Assembly: GCA_013076295.1 (NCBI GenBank)
Contig: RQOL01000718.1
Coordinates: 1,302,001-1,366,000 of the forward strand
Source: Sanderia malayensis
Taxonomy: Eukaryota > Cnidaria > Scyphozoa > Semaeostomeae > Pelagiidae
Direction: 5' to 3'
Length of the DNA stretch: 64,000 nt
The position numbers and the translations under genes are program-made. The notes under the pieces are model-generated. The model worked only from the letters and a program-made list of their open reading frames with translations, had not been told where the DNA came from and ran no database searches. Shown one piece after another: positions 32,901 through 47,900 of the stretch. The first letter of the stretch is position 1, and the number at the start of each line of letters is the position of its first letter.

Positions 32901-35900
32901 TAGACGATTCTAATAGTTTACCTTTGGATGTTTGATGCTATACATGAAAGTAAGATTCCACTTCGGCGATAGCGTTCGCAGAGCTGTCTTCGTGCGGCGT
33001 TTACTTTGCAAACTGACAAAAATTATTATTATTATTTATTGAACATATTATATGTTATATCATGCTAACTTGGATTAACATTTAAAACAGTGACTCTGCA
33101 ATGTTATTGAAAAGCCAACATATTCTGCGACAAAGCAGGACCGCGCTTTCGTTGCAGAATATACGGGCTAACTCATGTTTTGCGATCGTTTCCTGAAGTA
33201 ATTAAGCTTCAGATTAAGTTTGAAATAATAATTAATATATTATTAATATTCGCTGTAATAAAATGAAAGCTTTTAGTTCGATCGATTAAGGTGTTCAGAA
33301 GAGAAAATCGTTTAGCGAATTAACAAAGCCCTTTAATTTCCTATGTTTGGTGAACACTTCTATGAAGAATCGTAACAAAGTGTAATAGTTATTCCGGATT
33401 AAAATCATAAACGATGTTCAATATTGTCTTGCTACATCTGCGTGTTAAGTTTGTGTTTATTTATTAATGAAAAGCAAACGTTTACACGATTTGAGGACTT
33501 ATTCAAATTTGAGTTTTTATCTTCGAAACAATAGATCTTTTGGGAAGTGTTTAATTGGATAAATTAGAAAGAACGTCTTATAATGGCTCGTGAGCAAAAT
33601 TTGTTCTATTAGTTTACTTCGTAATTCGTAATTATTAGTTCGCACATTTGAATGAAACGTCGTTTAAAAGTTTAGGCCATTTGCTCGTTCGATTACACTC
33701 AAACTAGACTCATTACATTACGTCCCAGTGCCTCGCTCGCAACTCGCTCAACCGAGCGAGCAAAAAGAGTGAGGCACAGGGACGCAATGTAGTGAGTCTA
33801 TACTCAACTACATTAGATGTTGTTGTAGTTGTGCATTGAGAGCAAAAGCCGAGACCCAGTCGTGAAACACGCATGTCAATTCTCTTGCGGCCCTCTCAGA
33901 GGGGACAAATATGAACACGCTTGACTAATACACTTGACTAGCTTATCAGAGACTGACAAAGTCCTTATCTCGCAGTGCTACCTGAAGTGAACGAGCCTCG
34001 AATAAAGCTAAACTTGCCGTACTTGCGCACATATTCTGTTGACATAAGCCAGAACACAACAACCAACATGCATGAAACAGCAAGCCCAACATATGAACAA
34101 CCATGCAACACAGTTGTGAAGCATTAAACAATTTAAACATACCTCCTATCTGGTAGTAAGTAGATTTTCGCGTACGGATTTCTCAGTCCGCCGTTCTCCT
34201 TGGGTATGATACCTTCCGCTGCAATGATAGTGACGTACAAACTGGATGCTTCCTTTGCATACGACAATTTCAGCTGCAAAAATGGACAATACGGTGCAGT
34301 TGCTCAATAATCCTTTAACATAGTATCTACTTTACAGTGGATAAAAGTCCTTGGGACACTTGTAAAACTATAAAAAAGGCCATCAACCCGTAAAAATCCT
34401 TTTTCACGAGCTCAACCCCAAATTTTCAACCCCTTACCTCCCCTAAAACAATGTCGCCCTATCGACCACCCCGGTGGTCACAATGCAAATTGAATGTTGT
34501 CGATATTTCATATGCCTTTCTATGCAATCAACATTGTTCGCGGGAAGAAAGTAGTGAAAATGAATGCAAAATTTGCAACAGTCGTAATTGTCCCAGGACT
34601 TTTGTCCACTATTTTATTCATATAAAAAAGCAAGCACTGCACAAAGCCAAGTCAAGCATATCGAGCTGAAGACTGCCGTGTTCGGGTTACCTGTAATCGT
34701 CCTGACACGTGTGGACTACTGAAACCCTGAAAATAAAGCATAGTAATAAGAGCTTTGTAAATTCAGAGCTGTGGGTAGATACCGTGAAAGGTCTATTAAG
34801 CAGCCGAAGATGGGGGGGATTATTAAATCTCTATATTCTAAAGGGGGCTTAAGAGAGATGGGGGCCTAATAAAATTCACTATAAACTTCAGAAAAATGTT
34901 CGTGGAAAACAACATGAAAATAAATTTTTGGACTGGTGTGGGGAAATTAATTACGAAATCATGGGGAGGGGGTGTCTTGATAGAGTTTTGCGGGGGTTCA
35001 TTTAAACACACGGGTGGCACACACACCCTTCCGGAAAGGTGATGTATATTTGAGCGAAGAAATGATCTGTTGTAGTCTTCGTCATCACTCGATAAACTTC
35101 GTTCATCTGCAAAAAAATTATGATTAATAGTCAATATAAAATATCACTGTGAAAGATTTGGAAAATCAAGAGTAAACGAGGCTTTTGGATTTTGAATAGA
35201 AAAGATAGAACGGAAAATTAATAACATTGCAATACAATTTAAAAAGTTAATTAGCAAGGTTTGAGCCTCGATACACGGTGGCTCGAAGCAAAGTTCATAC
35301 TCGGATGCACTATGGTATAAACTCATAGATCTCGTCATTGAGAAATAAATGCTGGCAAACTAAACTAAAAATAGAATAAAATACACAAACAATACGCTTC
35401 ACCTTGTTGGTTATATCTTTGATGCTCCGGAGTGGTTTGCGAAGGCGAAAATCTGTATCCGCCGCCGGCGACAGCGTATTGATTAAAACCGCGCGAATCG
35501 TCGGATTTAAATGACGAAATCGATGACGTATCATCGTACGACATCTTCGGACTGCCGTGTGACGAGTGTTCCGGACTGTCGTAGAAGTGCTGCGGACTGT
35601 CGACGATTCTAGGCGGACTCAGAATGCTGCTCGCCGGACTGTCGGATGTAATAACGGCGACGTTTGTCTGACGAGGGTTGTACGAGGAGTTGGCATCTTG
35701 CACAGGTACTGCGGAGGCCTGTAGCTGCGGAGAACTGTGATAGCCATTTTGTTGCTGTTGTTGAGTATTGGATGCTGGTAATTCTGAAGCTTCAAACTGC
35801 GATTCCATGTTTGACCTGATAAAATACAAAGTGGATTGTGTGAGATTGCTGCCACAAATCCTCGAATTCAATTCACAGGTCTAATACATCCCAGCGAATC

Positions 35901-38900
35901 CTATTCAGCAGACATGAGCCGATTATAGGCTATCAGAATAACACGTGAAAACATGGCCTGCGAATTAGCATCGATTTGCGAGCTCTCCAGGTCTTGTGCA
36001 ATAAGTCTGTCTTTTGTCTATGAACCAATCAGCAACTGGTTTCAGATTTTTGAAAACCCAATCAAAATGGAAAAGTTTGCCACATGTTTCTACAATGACC
36101 GAACAGCAGCAAGAACATTGAAACCTGTCACCTCTGTGTTATTGTGCATGGACTCACGCGGACCGAAATTATTCACCATTTTGTAACTTCTTTTTCTCTT
36201 CTTCATACCCATACCAACACATTTTTGCAGATATATTTAGAAAATAAAACCCAACATTTGAAATTAGAGCTTAAAATTTTACCCTTTGGATTAAAAAAAA
36301 TTGCAAATCAGATATCCTTCAAGAGAGTTTCGATCCTGATTGAAAATAGTTTCCTCAAAGCAAAACGAGTTGCAAACAGATTCAAAATTTGAATTTTTGT
36401 AAATTCGGGGCGAAAGTCAGCGAAAACTCAAAAATCGGAGGCAATTCGCAGACTCTATCACACTGGTTAGTTTCCTCCTGTGCAGTCTCGTGAAAACATA
36501 GAACAAGTTAAACCAAAGAAGATCGTCAGATAATTAAAAAGCCATGGCAGTTTTTGATTCAAATAACACGATGCTACAATGTCCTACGCTTCGATGCTAC
36601 AATGTCCTACGCTTCGATGCCACAATGTCCTACGCTTCGATGCTACAATGTCCTACGCTTCAATGCTACAATGCGACATTAGCTTTGTAAGAATAACACC
36701 AAGCAATATTGACTGGTACACGTAAGGAAATCTGAATACACCGAACCTTAGAGGGGACAAAAATATGCTTCACCGAGCAAAACGAGTTCGCAAAGTCAAA
36801 AGTAAATTGTATTTTGAAGAATCAACTCAAAGGACCAGACGTTTATTTCATCACGCCTGAAAATTGTTTACGTAATGAGAGAGATTACCTTAAATAGTTG
36901 TTATAATCAATAGATGTGAAATGAAATCTTACTTTTCTCTACATACGACGAGATGCAAATCATACGAATCATCCATGGCTATTATATCTTGTACTTCTTC
37001 GTCTGTGCAGTCAACGAGAGAGATCTCATTCCAATCCAATATTTCATCTCCTGAAATGGCCATGAAAAACACACTGAGAACTGAGTTTAATCACTGTCAG
37101 CTGGAAATTCAGTAGTTGCAATTTTTTGCAGCGCGTAAATAATTTATTTCTCCGTGACATGTTTTTCTATCGCCTACAGTTCACGCAGCACAAACGGTCT
37201 CGATATCTCGCGCAGAACATGAAAACAGAGCAGGTTTTGTGATAAGCTACCCCTGGAATCTGCTGATGGCTTCGTTGGTTGCAGGATTTTTATCGCTTTT
37301 GAGCAGACTGCTTGTTGCGAATGCAAGTTGTGGGGCAAGCGGGGAGCAGGTGCCCGGATCAACGTAATCACACACTTCAACAGGCTGCGCAGAAGTCAGC
37401 TGCACATGCAAAGCTCTACGAAACGACACAAAAACAAAAGCAAGGCACCAGTTCTTATCGCATGCAAGTGACAGCTAAGAGTGCAGGGATTACCGTATAA
37501 ACGTAAGTAAATATGGGGTACGAGAGCGTAAAGCTGGACGAAGACAAATCTAAAGACGTTAAACTCACTCAACGTCCTGGACTTCGATAAAAATCGATGC
37601 TCGCGCAAACACGTGCCTTCCTCTACACTGCACATGACTCATTTAGCTCACAGAGCAGCTCGGAGCTTGATTGAGTAAATACTTCAGGGTCACTTTGTTC
37701 AATATATTGATGAGTAAACAGAAAGTATAGTTTCATGTCAAAAGTACGACGACAAAGGCAGGTGCACTCTGAGGACGCAGGTGAAAATTCCGGGGTTTGT
37801 CGAAAGAAAATATTCACTGCGATAACGACAATTGTGATAACTAACTAGTTTTGTCTGCACTTCTTAATGCTCTAATTAGCCAAAATTTGCAACAGAATAC
37901 GTCCATTTGCTTTGATGGTGCTGCATTATATGTCGTGCAAGATTTCGTCAAAATCTATATCGAAATTTAAATATTTCTCAACAAATGCCATGTCTGCCTC
38001 GTCTGCTTTTGTTTACGGTTTATTTGTTCACTGCACAATAGACTTGAAAAAAACTAAAGCACCAATATGCTTTCTGGCAAAATTATTTCCAATCCAAGCA
38101 TAAAAACAGGCCTTTTAGCGTATGTCTACAAAGCAGACATAAGTTAATTGAAATCACTTTGTGGAGGTGAAAACTCAACGACAGATACCAATAGATTTGT
38201 CTACACTCAGCGAATCTTAATCAAGACCATATGTATGTTAATTAAAAATGCGGGAAAACTCTTGACGTGTTGTGTTTTGTGCGGCCTAGAAAGCTCATTG
38301 GATATTGAAAATTGATGCCGTAGTTACTTACCGACCATAAGTTTGACTTCTTTATCGGCAATACTGTTTGGTGTGACCTCTTTTACGATAGCCACTTGCT
38401 TTCCTTCCTCGTTAAACCTACCTCCAACGACTTTAAACCCAAGCAAAGCACAATAATCTGCAATAAAACATAACACATTAATGATTACACGACACTGGAA
38501 GCAATGTTCTCAGGTTCTTAGCGGACATCATGAGACAGGACGCAATTGAAAGGTGGGGCGGGGGGACAGGAGTTAAAGGGCACTTTAAGCACACCCTGTA
38601 TATTAAGAAACGCACCTGGGGATACCAAAATTAATCAACTTTGGGTTTTCCATATTGAAGAGGCATAGAGTATATTTCTTGTTGATTCGCTCTCTACTAA
38701 AGAAAACAGCTTGCAAAAACTTGCTTCTCTGCGATTTTGCTAGGACCTCACTCACCCAGTTCCGTCCATAAATAAAAAGTTTTAAAACTGCGAGGGCACT
38801 TATCAATATTTGCAAGATGCCGAGGCCGCACCGTACGACACAATGCCCCGCCCCCGCCCCTGCGGCTCCCACGTCTCTCACCGCGGATTTGCTTCAAAGA

Positions 38901-41900
38901 AATACGAGTTTGTTGTTATACTCACCGTTATGTTGGCTGTCATTTTCAGGGTTCAGTGATATGAGGATATCTCCAATGCATTTGTCATCATTATCCGGTG
39001 GTGACCATTTGATATGAATTGATGTCTGAAATGCAAAGATAATAACAGTCTAATCTCCTGACGTCGGCAAACGGATCGGTGATAACGAGCGATCACTATC
39101 GGATACTGGATATTGTCGGACAACAGAAGGATCTATGGATCTTCCATAATTATCCAAGATCTTATAGTGTGCGACTATAGCAGATCATTCTTAATCTTTC
39201 AAGTCCTCCCAATTATATTATATAGGGTATGAGAATACATAACATCTCTTGACCTTCCAAGACCATTATAGAAAGCAATATATGTACAATACCTAAAGAA
39301 ATGATCCAGAATCGTATAGGGGAATAGGGCTTATTAAAACTACACCAGGATCTACACCAAAGATCACGGGCTACGTAGAAAAGAAACAAGCATACATACC
39401 TGGATATTGCCAGAATCTGGGCCCACACTGCTCATTCGTTCCATGTTTTCGAGGTACTCCGTATGCGTTTGAATCAGATCATCTTTTCCAAACGTGACCG
39501 TTTTCTTCTTCGCGTGACTATCCGTTGATGTATCGCCACTGTCGCTCCTATCGTCCACGTACTTTCCTGATGCCGTTGATGGTACTGTTACTGGCGACGT
39601 GTTGTTGCTGCTAATCGCAGTCTGTTTCGAGTCAAGCGACCTGGCGCGCACCAAAATCGGCCTAGTCGCCTCTAAGACCCCAGCGTTTGGAGAATGCTTT
39701 TGATAGATGGATGAAGAAACGTCTCCGTCGCACACAGCAGCGTCGTCCGCATCTCCCAACTGCAGTTGCGCCGACGGTGCAGGTGGATTTCTGCGTCGCA
39801 GAAATACGGGCGATAGTGAGGATTTCTTCGGTGTGCTATGTCCGTCAGAGCTACTTCGCGTGGGCGACTGTTGAGGAGTGCTGAGTCCGGATTCGATCTC
39901 GCGTATCGGATCGATAGTCTTGGCGTCCTTACCGTGAAACCACGATCCAGTCTTGGCCAAGAGTTCTTGCTTCTTTCTACAGATCAGGCACAACCAATGG
40001 TTCTACAAGATGACAACCAAATATAATACAGTAAATTCACCATGCAACAAGCTTGAGGGCAACGGAATCCAATAAGTACTTGTTAGTTTCCTTCAAACCG
40101 AGATCCCATTTCATAATGGTTCAAATAATCGCCAGGGCGCTCACTAAGTTTAATTATATACATCAAATACTCAAATTATATACATCAAATGTTACGTTCA
40201 TTGGTAGAAGTATTAAGAATAGAGGGGTGCTCGCTAAATTAACTACGGGTAAGTGTTGGGAATTAAGTTTGTTCGGGACTGGGAGTTAAGTTTGTTAGGG
40301 ACTGGGAATTAAGCTAGTTAATATTACTGTATTATTTTTACTGAAGTATTACTATGCGGTCTTGCAACCTATAGAAATAGCTTGGAAGACCGCACAGCCA
40401 GATCCACGATCGCTTTACAATTTCACCGTACAGCAATAGGGGGATGTTTACTAAATTAACTACGGGTAAGCTTTCGGCGTTTGTTGACTGCGATTTAGGC
40501 CAGGAAAAATTACTGCGTCACTGAGATGTTACTGTGCAGACTGCCTACCTCAATCAAACAGGTTTGTACACCGCATTGTGATATCCACGACCACTTTGCA
40601 ATTTCACGATACAGCAGGCGAGGAAATTAAATGACAACCAATTAATGTTGGAATAGATTATCCTATGGGTTTGGTTTATCGTAGTCGCTCACAAGCCACA
40701 CAAGTGTCTTAAGATCGAATTAGCACAGGACCGAGGCTTCACGCAACCACAGTTTGCTAACATTCATACACGACAGAAAATCGATGAATACAAGATTGCT
40801 GGGTCAACCAATGCAGTAATGTAGCTGTATGCCAACAATTCCACCTAATAGGACATACTGGATAATGAATGGTGGATCTAAACCTCTGCTGGTCAACCCT
40901 GCTAGACTCATACACAGATGAGAATAAAGTGTCATTTTGCATTTCGCAAGTGAGCCGTTGAACCTCGATGACGTTTCGAAAACCTACTAAAATATCATGC
41001 CAACAAAAGTTACGAAATCGCGAGCTTACAAGCTTTCCACTTTACTAGGATCGACGAGCTAAAACTACACAGAAATCCAAAGTCACTACCATCGAAAAAA
41101 TGTTCAAAATAATAAACATGTCGAGGAAAACACATCGAAAACAAATTGAGGAAAATCGACTTAAACACGTTGATCTATCGAGGTTTGCTACAGCTCAGAA
41201 AAAAGTTGAAACGTGTTTGGAACGATAAACAAATAACAACAAGCGAAAGCAATTTGCAAACTAACTCACCTCTACACCTGTCGCAAGTGATTTGATATCT
41301 TGCACAAAGCTGAAGAAAGACCTCGAACCCTGTAAAAAGACACACGAAAATTATACTCACTGAAAAGACAAATACGCAACCCGATCAATAATGATAGTAA
41401 TAATTATCCTAGTCCTAGCCAGCTTCTTTCTTCTTGTCTAAAACACTTCCCACACATAATGCACCTGTCAAGTCATAATAGCATGGCTTAGTAGTCAGTT
41501 GGTCAACATTGTTTCTTGAAATTTTGCTTCGGCACCTCGACCATTCTCTTGCAAACAAATGCCATCGTCGGGTAATTCTGATGTAAATCTCGCGCGCGTA
41601 GCGATGGGATTTAATCGCGTTAACTAAATCTTCTCTTCACCCGCCATCTAACCGACACCAATACACGTCATAGAACTGTTACACTGAGACAAGCAACAGC
41701 TTTTAGCTAAACGCAATGGAAATATTGCATAGCGGTCAACTCTATTTGAGCAACGTACGGCACGATATTGTTACCGTTAAATGTGACACTAGCCCGCAGC
41801 CCCAAGAAAATCATGGCCTTTACGCGGCCTTAGACTATCCTTGGTCTCATAAAACTCTAAGCATCACTCATTGACCATTCGATAATTCTATAAACGGGCC

Positions 41901-44900
41901 TAAACTCACTCGACGTATTTACCAAGAGTCTCGCACTGTGGTAAAGAGCTATAATAGCATCCTCTCCTTCAAACAACAAATCAAAGATGGAAGGGGGATA
42001 GCTGTACCTGCAGAGCTTGTAAATAGATTTGAAAAATGTAGAAAGTATTGTAAATTTATAGTTTTGTGGTAGTATTTAAGTATTTAATTAGTTGGTGTTA
42101 ATTAGTGCACATCTCTTGGTGTGCACTATTATATTATATGCTACCAACTTTAAACAAATTTTTTATTATTATTATTATTATTACTGCTTTGTTACGCCGT
42201 CGGCCTAATGCCGTAGAGTTCATTATAAAATGCTTGCCTGCTAAGCATAGATGAATAACCAGCCTGCATTAAGCATGAACGCTATATACTTCGCAGGCCA
42301 GTAAAATCAATTCAACCAAGTGGAGACAAAGCCTGATTATCTTAGTAACAAGGCTCGCTCTGATCTGATAATTAAATGTATTGTTATCTATTTGGTTCTG
42401 CTCTTCGCACATGTACTCACGGCCAATGCATAATTAATTGCAATGACACTCCTTAGCATTTAGATACGATATATTATCACGGTCCTTTACAATCCAAACG
42501 CATACTTTCAAGCTGCGGCCTATGCAACGACTGGCGATGTAAAACGGAGCCATTCTACCAGCTTGATAAACGATAACTCCCAAACCCTCCTCAGCGCAAG
42601 GCGTAAAACTCAAACTGCTTAGGCCAACTTTTCAATTTTTCATTTCTTTTAAAATTCCATTTCATTGCAAAAAGACACAAGGCAAGCCTATAATACATAC
42701 AATTGCATACGATACAAGAGAATAACAAACTACAAAGTATGATCTTGCTCTCTACTTGGAATACCCTTGGAATATCAATGAGAAGAACAACTAGAGAGTA
42801 TATTCCAGATACAAATCAAACACTCGTTGTATTTAACTTGGGCATTTCCTAGTACACTAAAAATCGTGGTTCAAGCCACCATTACCTTGAACTCTCGTTA
42901 GTTTGAACGTAACTGGGCCGAAGAGTCTAAAACTCAAGCTCTCGTTAAATAGTTTTGCGCTGTAAATCAAATTAGGTAAGTGGCTTACTAGATACACAAG
43001 GTCATAAAGGCCTATCTTAAATATTTAAAAATCCCAGGAAACAAAAAAGGAATTAAAGTTCTGCAACTCTACAAGTTCGTTGCCTCGCACGTCTAAGAAA
43101 AGATTAATATTCACTCTAAGTATGGCAATTTTGAAAGCTCTCTACTTGGAATACTCTTGGAATAATATTTTCAGTAAAATTTAAGGTAAAGTGATTTTCG
43201 TTTATTTTGCAAATTTGTATAAACAAATAGGATTGCCAGGAACCCTTGCAAGCGAAAAATAATATTTACTAAACTAATTGTGAATATGATCAAAATTTAC
43301 ATTTGAAGAATCGCTTTGATCGTCAAAAACACGGCCTATTTCATTCATTAACTAACTCTTCGTGTCCACGCACTGCTAGGCAATATTTAGACAACAAGAA
43401 ACTATTGCAGAGCTCAAAGGAAAATAAATACACATATATCAGCGAAAGCAGCAAAAACGAGAACGACCCTTCGCTATTTAAAATTCAGTCACTCACAACA
43501 AAACAAAACAGAAAACAAACCGCCCCTACGAAAAAATTGTGCCAAAATGCATAATCCCCAAGAACTGGCTAGAATCAAAACATTACTTTCATTAAAACTT
43601 CATTTCTGAACTTCTGAACTTCGAGCTAGTAGGTACAGCTAAAAACATTTTCGTGGATATCAACATTATGTACGGAAATGACAGAAATAAACAACGAGTT
43701 TTACGCATTATTTCAAACAGGTGCTTGAGCTCATAACAACTTGCACACAAACCCAAAAAACAGCAAATAACAACTGAAGACACCGTAGCTATATTAACTC
43801 GAAGCACTGACAGTTGTTATGACTAAACTCACAACGATAGTCCAACTACAAACCTTTATCTAACACGATAACTATATACACCTCGTCTGGCATGCCGTAT
43901 TTGACTCACAGTCCGCATAAAATGCAAACGAAACCAACGTGCTGCCTTGCTGGTACGAAATGTTTACTCGCTCAACACTGTGTAACTATATACTGTAATC
44001 AATTGAAGATTGAATGAAAAGTAAAGTAAACAACCTGTTGTTATTATTTTGAGTATAACTTGAAGGTTCTCTATCGGTTCAGGAGTGTGGCTGTGATAAC
44101 GAAGATATGCCTGCTCGCCTATCGATCCCGTTAGTGCTGTAAGCACGCTAGTCCTGTACATTCGCGCTGACGCTGACGTCCGTCCACGAAGCAAGAAATC
44201 GCGGATGAATATAATCGGTTGATTACAACAACACAATATACTCCTCCACAAACGCGCGACCGATGCTCATACGACCCATTCGAACAACGCAACACAATTA
44301 ACCAAACAATGCAGCCCGGAGAGTTACAGCGCCTGCTTCAATCACTCTCTCTGCACGTGTGTCTTCAGGCATAAAGGCCGAGAGCCATGAATCAATACAT
44401 TATGCATACGGTTTCGCGTGGAGAGTAGCTCCTATGTACAGAGTATCCAAAGGCAACTAACGACTGTCGCTAGCGACATAGCTATTAAAGACTGACCGGC
44501 TTTGCAGGTGGTGTAACAAGGAAATGAAGATAACGATGAAGAAAGAGAGAGAGAAGCTTATATTCTGCTGTACCTATAACATATTACTGATTGAAACAAA
44601 GGCCTATTGTTTGTTGCATTGTTCTATGCACCACGCAAGAACAGAGCCTGATAGAATGATGAATTGACTCCAAATTGAATATCTATATATACAACACAGT
44701 AACTATTAATGCGAGCTGGTTGATGTGGACATATCGAATCTCTATCTCAAATCAACCCAGTCACAGATTGGTTAACAATTCGGACTCAGATTGAGTATCT
44801 GAATCTGAATCTTGCTTGATATCAAAAGACATAAACTGGCGCATTCACCATATAAACCTGTATTTTCTGTGTAGTTTCATAACCATAGCCCGTCTATTGC

Positions 44901-47900
44901 AGTATATAATATAATCATGAAAAGGCTGGAAGAAAACAGTCTGAAATATAAGCAGATGTGTTTGCTGGGAACAATGCAATACAATGCAATACAATTCGCT
45001 GGCTAATCATGACCACACAACGCGAAACAATGGCAAGAACCTGTTTGCAGAACTTTCCAATGGGCAAAGATTAATATCAGAAAACATAAGAAGTGTCTTT
45101 CATCAAATATTCATGCTTCGATAAGATGTGCAGGCAAAAGCTGATTACACAAAACGATGAGCAAAGCAATCAACCTTATCCAAATTGTTGCTGTTGTTGT
45201 ATTCGCTTAATAAGTATCAATGACGACGAATTAGTTTTTACCGAACTATTTATTTCATCAAAACTAAAAACAGATAATTGTTCCTTTATTGTAAAAAACA
45301 AACAAAAATTTACAGTAAAAAGCCGCATAAGAAAATTAAACGGCATCAATGAATTAATAACCGTTCACGGTGATATTTTTGCTCAAAACAATAGAAGAAA
45401 CAATAGCCTATTATCTTGGAACAATAGCCTGGATGGAAATTACAGGTTCTTATAAGCGGGTTTTTACTGTAATAAAACTCGTAAAAAAACAGAAGCAAAT
45501 GGGTGTTGATTCGCTTTGATTTTTGTTCAGACTCTTCGGGCAGAGCAAGAATGTGAGCAAACATAAGTCCGCGTTACTGGAAGTCCGAATTTCAATAGGC
45601 AAAATTTCCTTGACATTATCAACTCCTTATGCCATCAAGCCACAATATATACATTAGCCGACGATAGTTTCATGAGGTACGTGACTATTGCAAGAGAGGT
45701 ACTTGTCTGTACACTCACAGTGAATTGTCAACGTTTTATTCTATAGCTCTTTCAAGCACTCAAAGTCTTTGGCAAATATTTAATAATCCTATTCCATAGC
45801 CGTATGTGGCTATTGATGAAACGTCTACTCGAACAGGCAAATGTGTTCAGATGCCTTTGAACACGTTCGCCTGTACACGAACCCAACTAAATAAACGACG
45901 CCACAGTTCCACTGAGGAAAGCTCAGAGGCACAATTTAAAATTGATAATTGCCAAGAAAACACCACAACAACAACAATATTGCTGACTAACACTAGTTCG
46001 CGCATGGATTTACAATTCCGTACTGACTTCACATGTGAGCCATGCAACCCTTTCAACTCGTGCAGTCAACTCGTAAAATAAGCAATCGGCCATCAACCAA
46101 GCATTTGCAATGGATGTACATGGTATTGCAATAATCTATATTCTGCGCTATTTCCGTGCTGTGCTCCCCGCGAGGACCTTGCAACGGATCGACCCCTTCT
46201 TCTATACGACATCTATTCAGCTCGCCAACTTAGCCAGCCAATAGTACGTCAGCTGCAGGCAAACAAAGAGTACATTGTGTGGACGTGGTCTCAAACATAA
46301 GAACATCCCACATAGCGACAACGACAAACTCAACAACAAAGCAACAAGCTCAAATTAAATAACTTGCCCACGTCAACTATACATTACGCATCATACCTGG
46401 CTGCTACTCGAGTTGCCATGTTACTCGATTCTTTCATAGTACTTTGATGGCAATGACAATAAAATCTGACATTCGACTTTAGATGAGCTGAGCTGGACTC
46501 GCTAGAAACACCGCTTAAACGATTGAGCACCGGTTTAAAATGCCTAACTCTCCATATAGCTTAGCTCAGCTGTAAATTCCTATTAAAATGCCTTGTATGC
46601 AGCCGAACATGTGTTCGCTGCTGTGGTTGCTTCATACGCTTGGCAAACAGAGCATGCGTGAGCAATGTGGTCGCCAGCATCTGTTCACAGGTCGATAAAG
46701 CCTCAGTCGTGGTTTGCGCAATAATTCCCGCGCGGCAAACGGCATCTTGAACCGACGCGGCGCGCCGAACAGAACAACTCTGTCTCTGTGCATGCAACAT
46801 ATGGCAAATGATTTACTGTGAGCATGCATGGTGGAATTTAAGAAATCACACCAGCCACACACAAAGCCGATTTCACTTGATACGCTGCGGCGGGTAAATA
46901 GTCGCAATTCAATTTCAATCTCGCTCTGTCGGATTGCGCAATTGTCTGGTTTCGATAAGCACACCATATGCCTCTGGCAAAGTCTCATTTAATGGCCGTC
47001 AGCCTCAAATAAAGGCCACCGTCGCGTTCCCTTCAGACGATAGACCCGGATGGCAGAAGTTTTGCGAAAATGAGGCTACTTTGCCGTTTCGAACTGGACC
47101 TTCAAGTTGCGCATTTTCAAACTTAGAGATTCATATGACGGCACAAGTTGAAAGTGGACCTTTGAGTAGACCTTTGAAAATTCCATATGGACTTCCAAGT
47201 CGCATTATTTTATAGTCGCACGAAGAATTCTCACTCAAATAACACAATCCTACGATAAGTGTGGCTACAATTTGGAGCACAGTCTTAGTACAATTTAGAG
47301 CAAAGTCACAGTCTTAGTGGTCCAATTTTAAAATGGAGATTTCAGTGGCGAAGCACGTGGTTGCCTTTAAAATACAAATATTGAAATAGTTTAGGCCAGA
47401 ACTGAATTCCCTTACCTTATTATTAGGTACGTTCACTTTGACTTCATCCCCACATTTCTTACAGACGTTGAGCTTGCAATAGCGACATGGCTTTCCGCTG
47501 TTCGATGCGTTAAATTCTGTTCTCTGGCATATTTCGCAGAGCTTCGGCGGTTGCCGTATGCCATTGTCAACCGGCAATATACTTTTGCTTCTAGCTTCTT
47601 TCTTGACCTCATACGCGTACAGCTCTTTCGATATTTTGCTAAGAATAACAAAACAAAAATCGGTGATGAGTTGAATGGTCAAGCAATGGCAAATAACATC
47701 ATTTGAAATCACGTGGAAAGCCTATTTAATAACATAAGCGAGGCAGTTATATTAAGTAAAAAATGCCACAAGATGATCTAAAGTTCCTTGACCAGCGGAG
47801 TATTACTTGGTCGAAGAAAGATGCGCTGGAAACTCGGGCAAAGGGTGCGCTCCTTCGTCGCAGAAAAGCGTCTAATTCAATAATGACAAAAAATAGCATG

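Noticed and set aside
45093..45455. 120-codon plus-strand open frame in the large RIM intron
   Set aside because: Asparagine- and lysine-rich low-complexity reading with a short cysteine run; no family features.
46934..47215. 93-codon plus-strand open frame antisense to a RIM intron
   Set aside because: Does not resemble a known protein and has no flanking exon signals; may be chance.
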